This document shows positions 31,659-42,395 of a DNA stretch of 64,000 nucleotides, piece after piece. Source of the DNA: Panonychus citri. Its lineage: Eukaryota > Arthropoda > Arachnida > Trombidiformes > Tetranychidae. The first letter of the stretch is position 1, and every line of letters starts with the position of its first letter. The stretch spans positions 1,860,001 through 1,924,000 of the forward strand of contig NW_026515509.1 in NCBI RefSeq assembly GCF_014898815.1, read 5' to 3'. Made by a program: the position numbers and the translations under genes. The notes under the pieces are model-generated. The model made no database searches and was not told the DNA's origin. It saw only the letters and a list, made by a program, of their open reading frames with translations.

Positions 31659-33094
31659 ATGTTCATAAACGATTTACCTAATGATTGTCTCTGGATGATC
31701 TTCGACAGCTTCTTTAATGTAGAAGAGTTAATCAAATTGTCTAAAGGTAAAATTTAAACATTCTGCTGTATCAATAACATAATTTGTAATTCTATTTGAT
31801 TTTAAAGTTTGTTCAAAATGGTTTGATTTAATTTCCGTAAGATTTTCCCGAGTTAAATATCTACTTAACGGTGAGTAAATTTCCATCTACGTGTAATTGT
31901 TATTTTGGTTTGATCAATTTTTCCAATTCCATGGACCTGAAGAAAACACTATCGATCATATTGATTATACCAAGTTATGGATAAGAGATCCAGAGACGAT
32001 CGGTAACCATAATTTACGAGAATTGTTACCAAACCTCAGGGTAAATAAAAAATTTCAGTTGTCTATTCGATATTTGTTCGTTTTTTTTTGTATCGATTAG
32101 ATTCTCGACATCTCTGCTGATTTTTATGGACGTGGAGAAAAACTTGAAGATTTCAGTAAATTGATTAACAATAATACGAAAATAAAAGGATTGATTGGAC
32201 TGGATTTTGTTAATTATCATAATCTCAACTTGGAAAATATCGAGATGTTTGCAATGGATATGTTCAATTATACAAAAGTCTTTCGACCTAGTCAATTGAA
32301 ACAAATTCATTTTTCTGAATTCTATATGCAATATCTTTTTTGAAATAATTGAATACTTTCCAAATTTAAAGCGACTCAACATCTCAATGTTTGATGGTAA
32401 GTTATTGCGATTCGATTCATGTTCACGATTAATGAAAAAATAATTATTAAAGGTGAGGAAATTCGTTACAATGGTCCGGAAATGTCCAATCTCAAGATCC
32501 TTGAATCTTATACATTCGAAGGGCATGATAATTGTAGTGCTTTTCATTTGATGGACTTTTGTCCATCTTTGGAAAGCGCTTTCATGAAAAATTTTCCAGA
32601 GGATGATTTTATTGATCTGTCCTTGAAGAACTACAATCTCAGAGATTTGGTTATCGAAATGGTGAGTAGAAAATTAAAGATTCGCCTTAAATAATTAGTA
32701 ATTTTCTGTTCTTCTCAAGCCAACTCAAGAAGATATGAATTGGTCATTCTTGCGAGATCTACTGTCCAAATATCCAAATCTACATAACCTTGCGATCAGA
32801 ATGAGCGATGAGATTGAGGATTGTCATGTTGAAGAATTGGTGGAGATTTTGCCAGAAGTAAAATTGTTGGACTTCAGAAAATGTGAGAATATCACTCAAA
32901 GATCAGCTGATTTCTTGGCTAAATATTGTGCTAAATCCAAACGATCAATTAAAATCTATTACGATTGTGAAAAGGAACCAATTGACTGGCCTAAATACGA
33001 CACTCCTCGAGAATCAATTGTCCACGGACTCGATTTCATGAAACATTGTTTTTATAAGAGTTTTTCCAATCTTCCATTTCTAATTGATGAATAA
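31659..33094 (+). pseudogene. F-box/LRR-like copy H, one frameshift in exon 4
   Basis: Exons 31659-31746, 31808-31870, about 31943-32040, 32101-32396, 32453-32661 and 32720-33094. It starts MFINDLPNDCLWMIFDSFF and ends SNLPFLIDE. Exon 4 is 296 nt where the frame needs 3n+1: a run of six T at 32336-32341 appears to have one T too many, after which the frame stops. Without it, FEIIEYFPNLKRLN would follow normally. The exon 3 acceptor (CCTGAAG) is weak. All other junctions are in phase. This is a young pseudogene or a homopolymer error. Confidence 0.7.
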
Positions 33095-33525
33095 AATCGC
33101 CTAAATTTTATTGTATCAAAAAATATTCTTCCATGAATATTGAATATTGTCTCGAACATTTCAATCGAATAAATTATCATTAAAACTATAGTCTGATAAT
33201 GAGAGAATTTCAGTTTATCAACCTGTCATTTTTCCATAATTTTACCGAAGAAAATTAACTAAGCATTTGAAGGAAGCTTTCACGTGTTCAATCAGACTTG
33301 GTGAATTATTGGAGTTCATTATCTTTTATTGCCAGTGTAAACCCTGAAACGAGGGAATCATAATGAAATTTTAAGTCATTCAAATTCCCATTTTAGCTCC
33401 TTTCTCTTCATCGTATTTTCATAAAAATCTGATCGAAGCCTGAAATGAGAAAAAGACTTACGGAAAATAGACGAACCCTCTATCACAAAGATAAAAGATC
33501 ATTAGAAATGAACTTGATCTAAGGC
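33095..33525. other. Spacer
   Basis: AT-rich spacer following copy H. No coding frame, repeat or RNA gene is recognised. A scrap of family exon-4 start (ACCCTCTATCACAAAGAT) is near 33475-33495. Confidence 0.35.
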
Positions 33526-33529
33526 ACAG

Positions 33530-33881
33530 TTACCTTGATATTTTGAAACAATTCTCTTAAATTGTAATGTTGCAAACTTGTTCCATAGGTTATTATCGAT
33601 CCAATCAATTGTACCTTAGAATTGTGAAAAGAGAAACGAATTAGTTAAAAGTGAAATCAATTAGATGAAAATTAATTTACTACAGTATCTCTCGATTGCA
33701 AATATTCAACTTTGCTGAACTTGAACAAAATTAAATCGGACCATCTTGAACAAACTTTGGAATAAAATTAAATAAATAAGCATTCAAACTTAATCGTAAC
33801 TGAATATTACCTTAAGAAGATTGAATCAATTCTTTGAGTTCATGGTTTCAAAGACAATTATCAGGTAAATCGTTTAATGAC
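33530..33881 (-). pseudogene. F-box family relic of exons 1-3
   Basis: On the minus strand, exon 1 (33881 down to about 33810; starts MSLNDLPDNCL with an internal deletion before ELKELIQ), exon 2 (about 33755-33680; WSDLI.FKFSKVEYLQ type) and exon 3 (about 33615-33532). Exons 4-6 are absent. The CAGCTG module persists upstream at about 33981. Confidence 0.6.
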
Positions 33882-33981
33882 ATAATTGATTTGTAAACTT
33901 AAAGAAATGATGATAACTTATCATTGAAATTCAATGACATTAATGATTAATGAACAAAATTCGTTTCCCTCGGAAAGAACA

Positions 33982-34370
33982 GCTGATTGACTATCGAGTC
34001 CAGATGCTCGAAGCATTCATAACATGAGTTTTCGCAATGATAAATTTGCATACAAAAATTGGGAATAAAAATGAACTTTCGTCTTTCGCCTCGAAACATC
34101 ATAGATGATCAATCTAAAATTCTATTCATCAGTTAAGATAGAAAGATAATCAATCTTTAAACATTATCGAAACTTAGGAAAACATTATCAAGTAAATTGT
34201 TTATTATCGATGAAGTAAATTGATTTATTTAAACAAAATAAATAAAGAATTTTAACCATCAATATACATTTAATTCAAATGATTATTTTATTGATTCGTC
34301 TTAGAAACTTTTAGTTTCACTTTTTTTTCAATTTTAGTAAACTCATAATCAGAATTATACAAAAGTTTGA
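33982..34370. other. Spacer with F-box flank text
   Basis: Text at 34010-34120 (CATAACATGAGTTTTCGCAATGA..., GGAATAAAAATGAACTTTCG) repeats the spacers at 5300-5400, 8400-8500 and 10600-10660. The rest is AT-rich and empty. Confidence 0.4.
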
Positions 34371-35859
34371 TTAATCTTCATCGAGCAAGTCCGGAAGAAT
34401 GGACCAAGATTTTAAGAAACAATTTTTCATAGAATCGAACCCGGAGCAGATCTTCTCATAACGAAATGTCGATTTAGTCAATCTATTTGCTAATCTATCA
34501 CAACCATAATAGATTTTAATTGATCGATTGGATTTCTCGCAATATTTGGACAGAATATCAGCTGATTTTTGCGTCACTTCGTCACATCTCCTCAAGTCGA
34601 TCAGTTTTATTTTTGGTAATAGTTTCACCAATTCTCCCACATGACTGTCGTCAATATTTTTATTGTTTCTGATTCCAAGATGATGTAAATTGGAAAATTT
34701 AGATAAAATTTTTCGTAATGATGACCATTTAAGATGATGAGCCTTTGGATAGTAAGAAACACAAAAAAACAGTTAATCAAGTGCTAATTTTTCATTTATC
34801 GACTTACCTGTTCGATAACTAAATCTCTTAAATTGAAATTCTTTATCGAATCGTTAACAGAAGCATCCTCACCATAAATATAATGTAAGAATACACTTTC
34901 TAGATTTGGACAGGAATCCATAAAGCGAAATACCGAAAACTCATCATAAGAATGTGTTACAACTGCAACTTCAAATATCTTTAAAGCAGCCAAATTTGGA
35001 CCATCGTATTTTTTTGTGTCTATTTCGAAGTTAGAAAAATTTTATTACCGATTTCATAAATCAATTCTTTTTAACATACCATAACGAAGAGCTAAGTTGA
35101 GCCGCTTTAAATTCGGAAAGTATTCGATAACTTGTGATAGTTCAGTGTAGTCTAAAAGTTTGTCGAAGTGAATCTGTTTCAATTGATCAGGTCGAAAGAC
35201 TTTTTTGAATTCGCACTTGCAATCAAACGAAACCATTTCGATATTTTTCAAGTTATATCTGTTCTCAACAGGTTGATAAAGTCTAATCAATCCTTTGATT
35301 TTCGGATTTTCGTGAATCAACCTTCTAAAATCATATGATTCAAGACAAAGAAAAACACTCTCCGGAACTTCCATAATCTATACAAATAAAAATTCGATCG
35401 ATAGAATTAGAAATCTAATATTTTTCTGTTGGAAAAACGCTAGTCATCAATTACCTTTAGATTCGGAAACAAATCTTTCAAATTGTGACTTTTCAAAGTT
35501 TCTCTAGTATTTTTCCAAAGTTTGTCATTCTCAATGTAGTCACTGTCTCTTTGGCGGTCTAAAATTAGAAGCAACCAAATCAAGAATTATTCGAAATCAA
35601 GAATTAATCAGTTGGAGGTTTACTTACTTCCAATCAATTGAAGATATTTAACTTTACTGAACTTCATCAAAACGACCGAGAACCATCTCGGAGAGACTAA
35701 GAAATCAATATAAATTATTTTTTAGAAATTAAAAGTTTAACAAATTTCAAATCTCGATAATTTGAACTTACCTTTGGACAATCGGATCAACTCTTCGAAT
35801 CCATTGAAATGGTCCAAAATCATATAGAGACACTCGTTTGGTAGTTTATTAATCGACAT
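34371..35859 (-). CDS. F-box/LRR-like protein, copy I (intact, divergent C-terminus)
   Basis: Exons 35859-35772, 35696-35628, 35558-35455, 35377-35080, 35019-34808 and 34742-34371; 380 residues in phase. Start and middle resemble the copy at 28829 (MSINKLPNECL..., EVPESVFLCLESYDF). The last 60 residues differ from the family: after IKIYYGCD comes RLANRLTKSTFRYEK, and the usual FDFMKHCFYK is FDSMKNCFLK, ending LPDLLDED. This may mark relaxed constraint or a changed partner. Confidence 0.75.
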
Positions 35860-36069
35860 AATTCACTTGAAAACGTCAAGTTGAAGAGATGAACAAAAGT
35901 CTAATCAGTTCCTGCAAAGAACCAGCTGATAGTTTCTTGTGCTTTATGCCTCCGTTGACGGGAAAGGGTAACTTTAATAGCGCTCGTTTTGATCAACAAT
36001 AAGGACGAAAGAGTTATGTAGCCATAACTAATGTTAAACTTTGTGTATTATTAATGTTTGTTTCCATTT

Positions 36070-36285
36070 TTATTCATCGATGAGAACTGGAAGACAGTTG
36101 ATAGATTCGTAAAAACAATTTTTCATAAAGTCGGATCCATAACAAATCACAATATTTACCAATTCAGGCCAATCGACAGGTTCGTTTTCACAATTGTAAT
36201 ACATTAGAATTGGTCGATTCGCTTTAACACAATATTTGAACAGAGAATTAGCAGATTTTTGAGTTACGTTTTTACCGAAATGCCA
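36070..36285 (-). pseudogene. F-box last-exon relic
   Basis: The minus strand carries LIDE-type terminus text, KHCFYK-like region and YYDCENEPVDWP-like region (plus-strand TTTTTATTCATCGATGAGAAC to AACACAATATTTGAACAG). There is no upstream exon, and the frame is broken near its 5' side. Confidence 0.55.
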
Positions 36286-36439
36286 GTTGATTCTCTAGAA
36301 ATTTGGAAAACAATCAATAAATATGGGAAAATATTAATAATACTTATCATTGAAAATCAATAACATTAGTGATTAATTATCAAAAGCACCTGATTAATTA
36401 ATTTAGCACTTTTTTAAGAACAAAAGGAGCGTTTTAAAC

Positions 36440-36720
36440 GCGTTTTGCTGCACTCACGTAATATTCTTGAAAATCCCATGGAACAATTGAGAGATGAACA
36501 AGAGAAAAAAAGAACATGAAGCATTGATCTTGAGTTTAGCCCTTCATGAAGCAAATTATTTCCGATGATTTTGTGGCATTTTTTCAGATTTTTCACAAAA
36601 AAATTGATTAGTTTTGCTAACTAATAATATAAAATCAATTCGACACTCTCCAAGATGTAACGATTACAATAATTCTTTCGGATTATTTACAATCTTACCT
36701 CATAATTATTGGCTCAATTG
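36440..36720 (-). pseudogene. Anoctamin N-terminal fragment (second copy)
   Basis: The same debris as at 26110-26450, further decayed: CCCATGGAACAATTGAGAG near 36476, TTTTTCACAAAAAAATTGATTAG near 36590-36615, AAAATCAATTCGACACTCTCC near 36630-36652. It matches 42010-42100 of the anoctamin gene and lies just 3' of copy J, as its partner lies 3' of copy F. Confidence 0.6.
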
Positions 36721-36864
36721 AAACTTAACAGAATTTTAGAGATTTTCTCATGAAATTATCAGTTGATTATGTTCAAATCTATAAATTATAAATAAAGGAG
36801 ACAATTATTATTAACTACATGTAATTGAATAAAACGGCTCAAGTACATGAGTCATTTTGCAACT

Positions 36865-38423
36865 TTATTCATCAAGCAAATGCGGAAGTGAGTCCCAAGT
36901 TTTGTAAAAACAATGTTTCATGAAATCGAATCCATAACAAATTCGATCGCCAGTATTAACCAATTGAGGCCATTCGTTTGGCTCCTCTTCACAATCATAA
37001 TATATTTTAATTGGTCGATTGGATTTCTCACAATATTTGGACAGAATATCAGCTGATTCGCGAATAAATCCGTCATATTCCCTCGAGTCGATCAGTTTTA
37101 TTCTTGGTAATAGTCTGAAAAATTCTTCTACATGACTTTCCTCAACTATGTAGCCTCTAATCGCAAGATGATGTAAATTCGGGAATTTCGACAGGATTCT
37201 TCTTAATGCTGTCCATGTAAGATAGTAAGCCTTTGGATGGATAAGAAACACAACAAAAGTTATTCGAATGTTGAGTTGTTTTTCACTCAGTGACTTACAT
37301 GTTCTTACCATGTAAGTCTGGATAGATAAAAGAACAATTTAAGAATAATCTAATAAGAATTTGAAACTCAATGACTTACATTCTCGATAACCAAGTCTCT
37401 TAGATTGAAATTTTTTATGGACTCATCTACGATATCCTTAGCGAAATCACTTTCATCAGAATACGAGAGGAAAGCGCTTTGCAAATTCGGACAAGAATCC
37501 ATGAAGTACAATCCAATCAATTTGTTCACCCAAGAACTAGGAGTGAATTCGAGGATCTTTAAATCGAGCAATTTTGGACCATTGTAAGGTTTTGCTGAAT
37601 CTTTAACAAACAAAAAGAAATTATAACTCTTTGTGTATTATGTCGTAGTAAACATACCATAATAAAGGGTTAAGCTAAGTCGTTTCAAACTCGGAAAGTA
37701 TTCGACATATTGATAAAATTCAGACATGTAAATTTGCTTTAGGCGAATTTGTTTCAACTGATTAGGCCGAAAGACTTTTTTAAATTCGAATTTGAAATCT
37801 GACGAAACCATTTCGATATTTTCCAAGTTATATCTGTTCTCAACAGGTTCATAAAGTCCAATTAATCCTCTGATTTTTGGATGTTCGTTAATCAACCTTC
37901 TAAAGTCATACGATTCCGGAGAACGGAGACGGAGAAAAACATCCTTCGGAACTTCCATAATCTATACAAAAAACATTCGAAAGATATTTCATTAAAAACG
38001 AACTTATTATCAGTAGGAAAAATGCAAATACCCTTAGATTGGGCAACAAATCTCTTAAATTGTGACTTTTCAAAGTTTCTCTAGTATTTTTCCAAAGTTT
38101 GTCATTCTCAATGTAGTCACCGTCTCTTTGGCGTTCTAAAGTTAGAAACAATCAATTCAAGAATTAGTCAAAATCAAGAGTTAATCTTGTTGAGGTTTAC
38201 TTACTATCCATTAATTGAAGATATTTAACTTTGCTAAACTTCAGCAAAACGACCAAGAACCATCTTAAAGAGACTAAGAGATCAATAGAAAATAAATTTG
38301 GAAAATTTCAACTTAAAACTTCATCTTGATCTTACCTTTGGACAATTGGATCAACTCTTCGAATCCATTAAAATGGTCAAATATCATAAAAAGACACTCG
38401 TTTGGTAGATTGTTAATCGACAT
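36865..38423 (-). CDS. F-box/LRR-like protein, copy J (intact, six exons)
   Basis: Exons 38423-38336, 38273-38205, 38135-38032, 37961-37658, 37600-37380 and 37230-36865; 383 residues in phase. Near-duplicate of the copy at 26560. Differences include three added codons in exon 4 (LRLRSPESYDF) and a more divergent last exon (HVEEFFRLLPRIKLIDSRE). The intron before the last exon is unusually long (149 bases) because of a duplicated donor-like segment (ACATGTAAGTC at about 37290-37320). Confidence 0.8.
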
Positions 38424-38749
38424 AACTCACTTGTCAGTTGAAATCAATTTAAGGAAATAATTTAAAATTTCAATTCAAAATTGGATTTTGTAAGCCATTT
38501 CCCTCCAAAAACTTTTTACTACTAAAAAGTTTTCGTTAAAACCAGCTGATAGTTTCTGGTGCTTTATGGCTCCTTTGTTAGGAAAGAGTAGCTTCCAAGG
38601 CGCTCGTTTTAAGTGTGATTTGCGTTATTTAGAGTTGAGCATTATGAATGGAGTTTCTTAGTGAGGTATTAATAATAATAGGTTGTTGGTGAAAATTACA
38701 TAGTGCATCCGGTTAAGGAATTTTCACAGATAATTTTTTTTTAAATATT

Positions 38750-38862
38750 TTACCTCATCGTTTCTGGGCTAATGATAAATTTATGATTTTGATGTGTTTT
38801 GTCTGATTCGTTGATTTAGTTTCCCAGAAACATGAGGAATAATTCATTTGACATGAGGCTTT
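38750..38862 (-). pseudogene. Anoctamin C-terminal fragment (second copy)
   Basis: Diverged copy of 39587-39690 of the anoctamin last exon (GTGTTTTGTCTGATTCGTTGATTTAG core). It lies upstream of copy J, mirroring the fragment at 28354 upstream of copy F. Confidence 0.65.
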
Positions 38863-38929
38863 TTAGATAACCGACAAAATGAAGTGAACAAAACTTCTAT
38901 TAAATGATTAGAGTTGGTTGTTACAATGT

Positions 38930-39275
38930 GATTGAAATTTCACTCGACAATGAGACCTGGAAGACTGGGGAAAGTTTGATAAAAACGAATCGAATTCAGA
39001 GCAAATTAAATCTCTGCAAGCACCTGATTCAGGCCACAAGATTTTAATTGGTCGATGAGCTTTGACACGCAATTTTGATGTAAACCAATAGCTGATTTGT
39101 GCGTCTCTGTGTGTCTCTCTCACATTCTCTCAAGTCCAATATCTTGAACTCTGATAATAATTTTACCAACTCTTCCGCATGACTATCAGAAATCTCTCTA
39201 TTGTATTTAATTGAATGATACAAATTCGAGATTTGGACATTTTGAATTAATGGCCAGGTAATAAATCGAGCCTTT
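38930..39275 (-). pseudogene. F-box last-exon relic next to the anoctamin 3' end
   Basis: The minus strand shows decayed family text (SLPGLIVE-like end, IKILWPESG region, EELVKLLSEFKILDLRECE, acceptor near 39278). A GTGTGTCTCTCT slippage tract interrupts it. It lies about 240 bases downstream of the anoctamin stop codon, suggesting that the F-box gene was once the immediate 3' neighbour of anoctamin. Confidence 0.6.
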
Positions 39276-39517
39276 GGCTTAGAGAATAAAAGAAATTTTC
39301 GCTTTTTAATATACATGTAATTATATTTATATATAAATTAAATTCTTGGATCGGTGTTTACTTTGTAAATAAACAATTTAATAGGCTTTATGATATTGCA
39401 AATTTCCTGCAATTGATTGATACAATTTACAACATAAATATCAATATATTCTTTTACATTGTCAACATTTTAAGTACATTATTCAGATAATATTTAAATA
39501 TAATGATCAGTTAACAA

Positions 39518-42395
39518 TTAGACTTGTGGATCAATTGTAATATTTGAAGATGATTGTTTAGCTGAGCTATAAGATGATCTCGTTCTCATTGTTTCTTGGT
39601 TAATGATAAATTCATTAGTTAGGTAAGTGTTTTGTCTGATCCTTTGATTAAGTTTCTTAGGAACATCCGGAATAATCCATTCGAGGAAAGAATTAAAAAT
39701 CCAAATTATATTAATGAAAGTGACAACAAACACCAATCGATAAACGAGAACTTCCCAAAAGGCTTGTCTTGGTAGATATTGATGATTTCTGCCCGGTGGA
39801 TACCGGAGACCAGAATAAGCGCACATGGTTGATGAATTGAGGGAAAGGCCGAACTCATTGATGAAATTGGTCAGATTCTGCGGTAAATATTTTGTCTCAT
39901 AATACGAAAGTGACCAGGGTATGTAACCTTCAAGTGAACCAGTTTTCATGTGATAATAAACTTTGGGTATTAAACTTGAAGTGAATGCAATGATCAAAGC
40001 ATTGGTTAGAACGGAAAGTTTACCCAATGCCGTTATAATGTGAGACCAAACACCGATATCTTTAATACGAATTGCAATCGGACGTCTATAGTGACACAAA
40101 AATTTTCTTGCATCCAAATGAATTTCCAATGCATTATTGATCAATGCAAACAACGGAGCCAAAGGGAAGGCGACGACAAATAGAGTGACCATTCCGAATT
40201 GAATGACCATTTCTAAGTATTCATAAAATAAGGCTGTTGATTCCCAACCCTTCAAAGCGAAATCTGCTTCCCATTGAGGTAAACGAAGTAAATCTTTAGC
40301 ACTAAAGTTTAAAAGTTTTCTGTTTGAAAAATAAAGAATTAAGGTAATTATGGTTAATCGATTTGAAATCTACTGATACAGTATTAGTTTAATTCTGTCT
40401 GGTACTTACTGAGCTTCTTTTCTCGAACCAAGGTTGAATCATCTCAAGAATGGCAAATATTGCTTGTTTTCCAATCATTATGATTGCTAGTTGAATGGTC
40501 AGTTCGACGAAACATCCACCAAGGCCACATTGCTCTTTGTTCAACAGACCAGGTTTAAACATATCACCGGGATTACGAACTGATCGACCTTTAACAAATG
40601 CGATATAAAATAATGAAGAATAATAATTGATAAATTGTAGAATGTATAATTTGAGTGTTAGACTGTTATCGAAATCGTTTTGAGTTCGAGGCAATTCCAT
40701 TTCAGTTAACTTGTAGGCTACTTTTTCATGGATCCAATTGAAGATTATTATGAGAATAACGTTTATGAAAGATGCTGTGGTTGCACTAATTAAAGATGAG
40801 TATCGACCAATTGAGGGTCAAGATCTTCTGAAAGGGCAGTTTTAACGGAAACGCGATAAAAATTATACCAAAACAACGGCAATGAGTATAGAGATGAAGA
40901 AGAGAACCAAAGAACCCGATAAAACAAGGTAGGGGAATCGTTTCTTCCAGAAAGGTACATAAGGTTCGTACATTCGAGTAATATAATTGAGTTGTTTTTT
41001 CTTTTGTTGGTCCAATTTGGCAAGATACTCTGGTCGAGGGACCTCATCATAATAGTCTAAAGATGAGATATCCCACTGGTAGGTTATGGTAACTGAGTAT
41101 CGCTTCCAGAATTCAGTGAAAATTGCCGACCAAATGGACATGAAAACGGCAAATAAAATAGTGGATGGATTATCGAAAAGGTAAGAGAAAAAGGTGTCAA
41201 TACAAGAGGACGATAATAGCCAATAATCACAATCATGGTCTGAACAAAGTGGACACATGGCTACATCATCATACGATTTGGTGCAAATTTCAAGAGACAC
41301 TGTATCCGAAGGGTAAGTAGCGATACTGTACATGAAACAACCAAGGCCAACAATCGAGGCGGGAATCAACATAATCGTATAAAAACCTAACCAAGCGAAA
41401 TACATTGCTATTTTAGCTCCCATATAGTGACATATTTCGTCGAGAGGTTGAGGGTCAAAAAAGTGCCAAAACGAGGCCCATTTAGAGTATAATTCCATTC
41501 GAGGAGTATCTTTATGGTCCATAGTTAATTTACCCTCGTGAAGAGGGTAAGCAGCTTGATAAGCACCATCTTCCATCATTTTATCGATCCCAAGGCACGA
41601 AGCGTCCGCTCGACCTTCATCGAAACTTGTCCGTTTGAGAATATAATCAACGATTCGTGATCTTTGGGCTGGTGAAAAAAAGTTTTCTCTACCATCACTT
41701 TGAATATCGAACATGTATTCTTTGTCACGTCTCCAAGTTGCAGTAAATTTCTCTTTCCTCAACTTTGGTCTCTTTATTGTAGTGACTGGCGGTGCGATGC
41801 TCGATGTCATGGACGGAGATGTTCTCAGTGATTCGTCCATGAATTTTGTCTTCCAAGATTCAATCGGTTTCACTTTCATTTTAAAGTGTAAGATCTCCGC
41901 GTATCGAGAAAGAACTTCCCATGGAGCATGAATCTTGGTAAATCGTAGGAATGAATTCCCTCTGTGACCCGAACATGATTCCAAATGTAACCCTTCTTGA
42001 ATTAAATTATTCTCAAAGATTTCACGACATTTGTCAAATTTTTCACGAAATAATTGAGTAGCTTTGTTAACTATTATAAAATCAATTCGACGCTCTCCAT
42101 CTTCAAAGAAAATTGTATCTTGATTGAGAGAAATTTTTGATTTATTCTCATCATTTTCATCATCTCCTTCCCTATTAACATGATTATTATCATAACCTCT
42201 CGGTTTATCAGGAACATTGTTCGAAGGCATCTCTTCAATGGCACCAGGAAGAGGAGGTTCAGTGGCAAGTAAAGATGAGGTCGACGATGGATGGACAATA
42301 GAACTTGAGACAATTTGTACACTAAAACCAGAATTTGTTAGATTAGATCCTTCCTCCAATTCGTGAGACTCTGATTCCTCTGAGTTGTCATTCAT
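39518..42395 (-). CDS. Anoctamin (TMEM16) family membrane protein
   Basis: Calcium-activated chloride channel or lipid scramblase family, with ten transmembrane segments. Coding blocks: 42395 to about 40860 (from ATG at 42395), about 40820-40410, and about 40301-39518. The N-terminal dimerisation region is clear (RRIDFIIVNKATQLFREKF, HAPWEVLSRYAEILHFKMK), then MDHKDTPRMELYSKWASFW and membrane helices. Later come ELPRTQNDFDNSLTLK, GGCFVELTIQLAIIMIGKQ, EYLEMVIQFGMVTLFV, FPLAPLFALINNALEI and EWIIPDVPKKL. Between 40800 and 40875 the frame shifts by +1 near the TTTT of VVL and back near GACCC, where one base seems missing; the protein reads well once both are allowed for. The junction 40410/40301 does not match in phase by any good site. 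It may be a working gene with sequence errors, or an early pseudogene. Confidence 0.8.

Noticed and set aside
32026..32547. 173-codon antisense ORF across copy H
   Set aside because: Antisense of conserved F-box family exons; similar antisense frames appear over other copies, so it is caused by the family sequence.
37290..37330. Second mini-exon in copy J between exons 5 and 6
   Set aside because: An acceptor-like CCAG and a donor-like GTAAGTC bound 19 bases, which would break the frame; direct joining of exons 5 and 6 is in phase.
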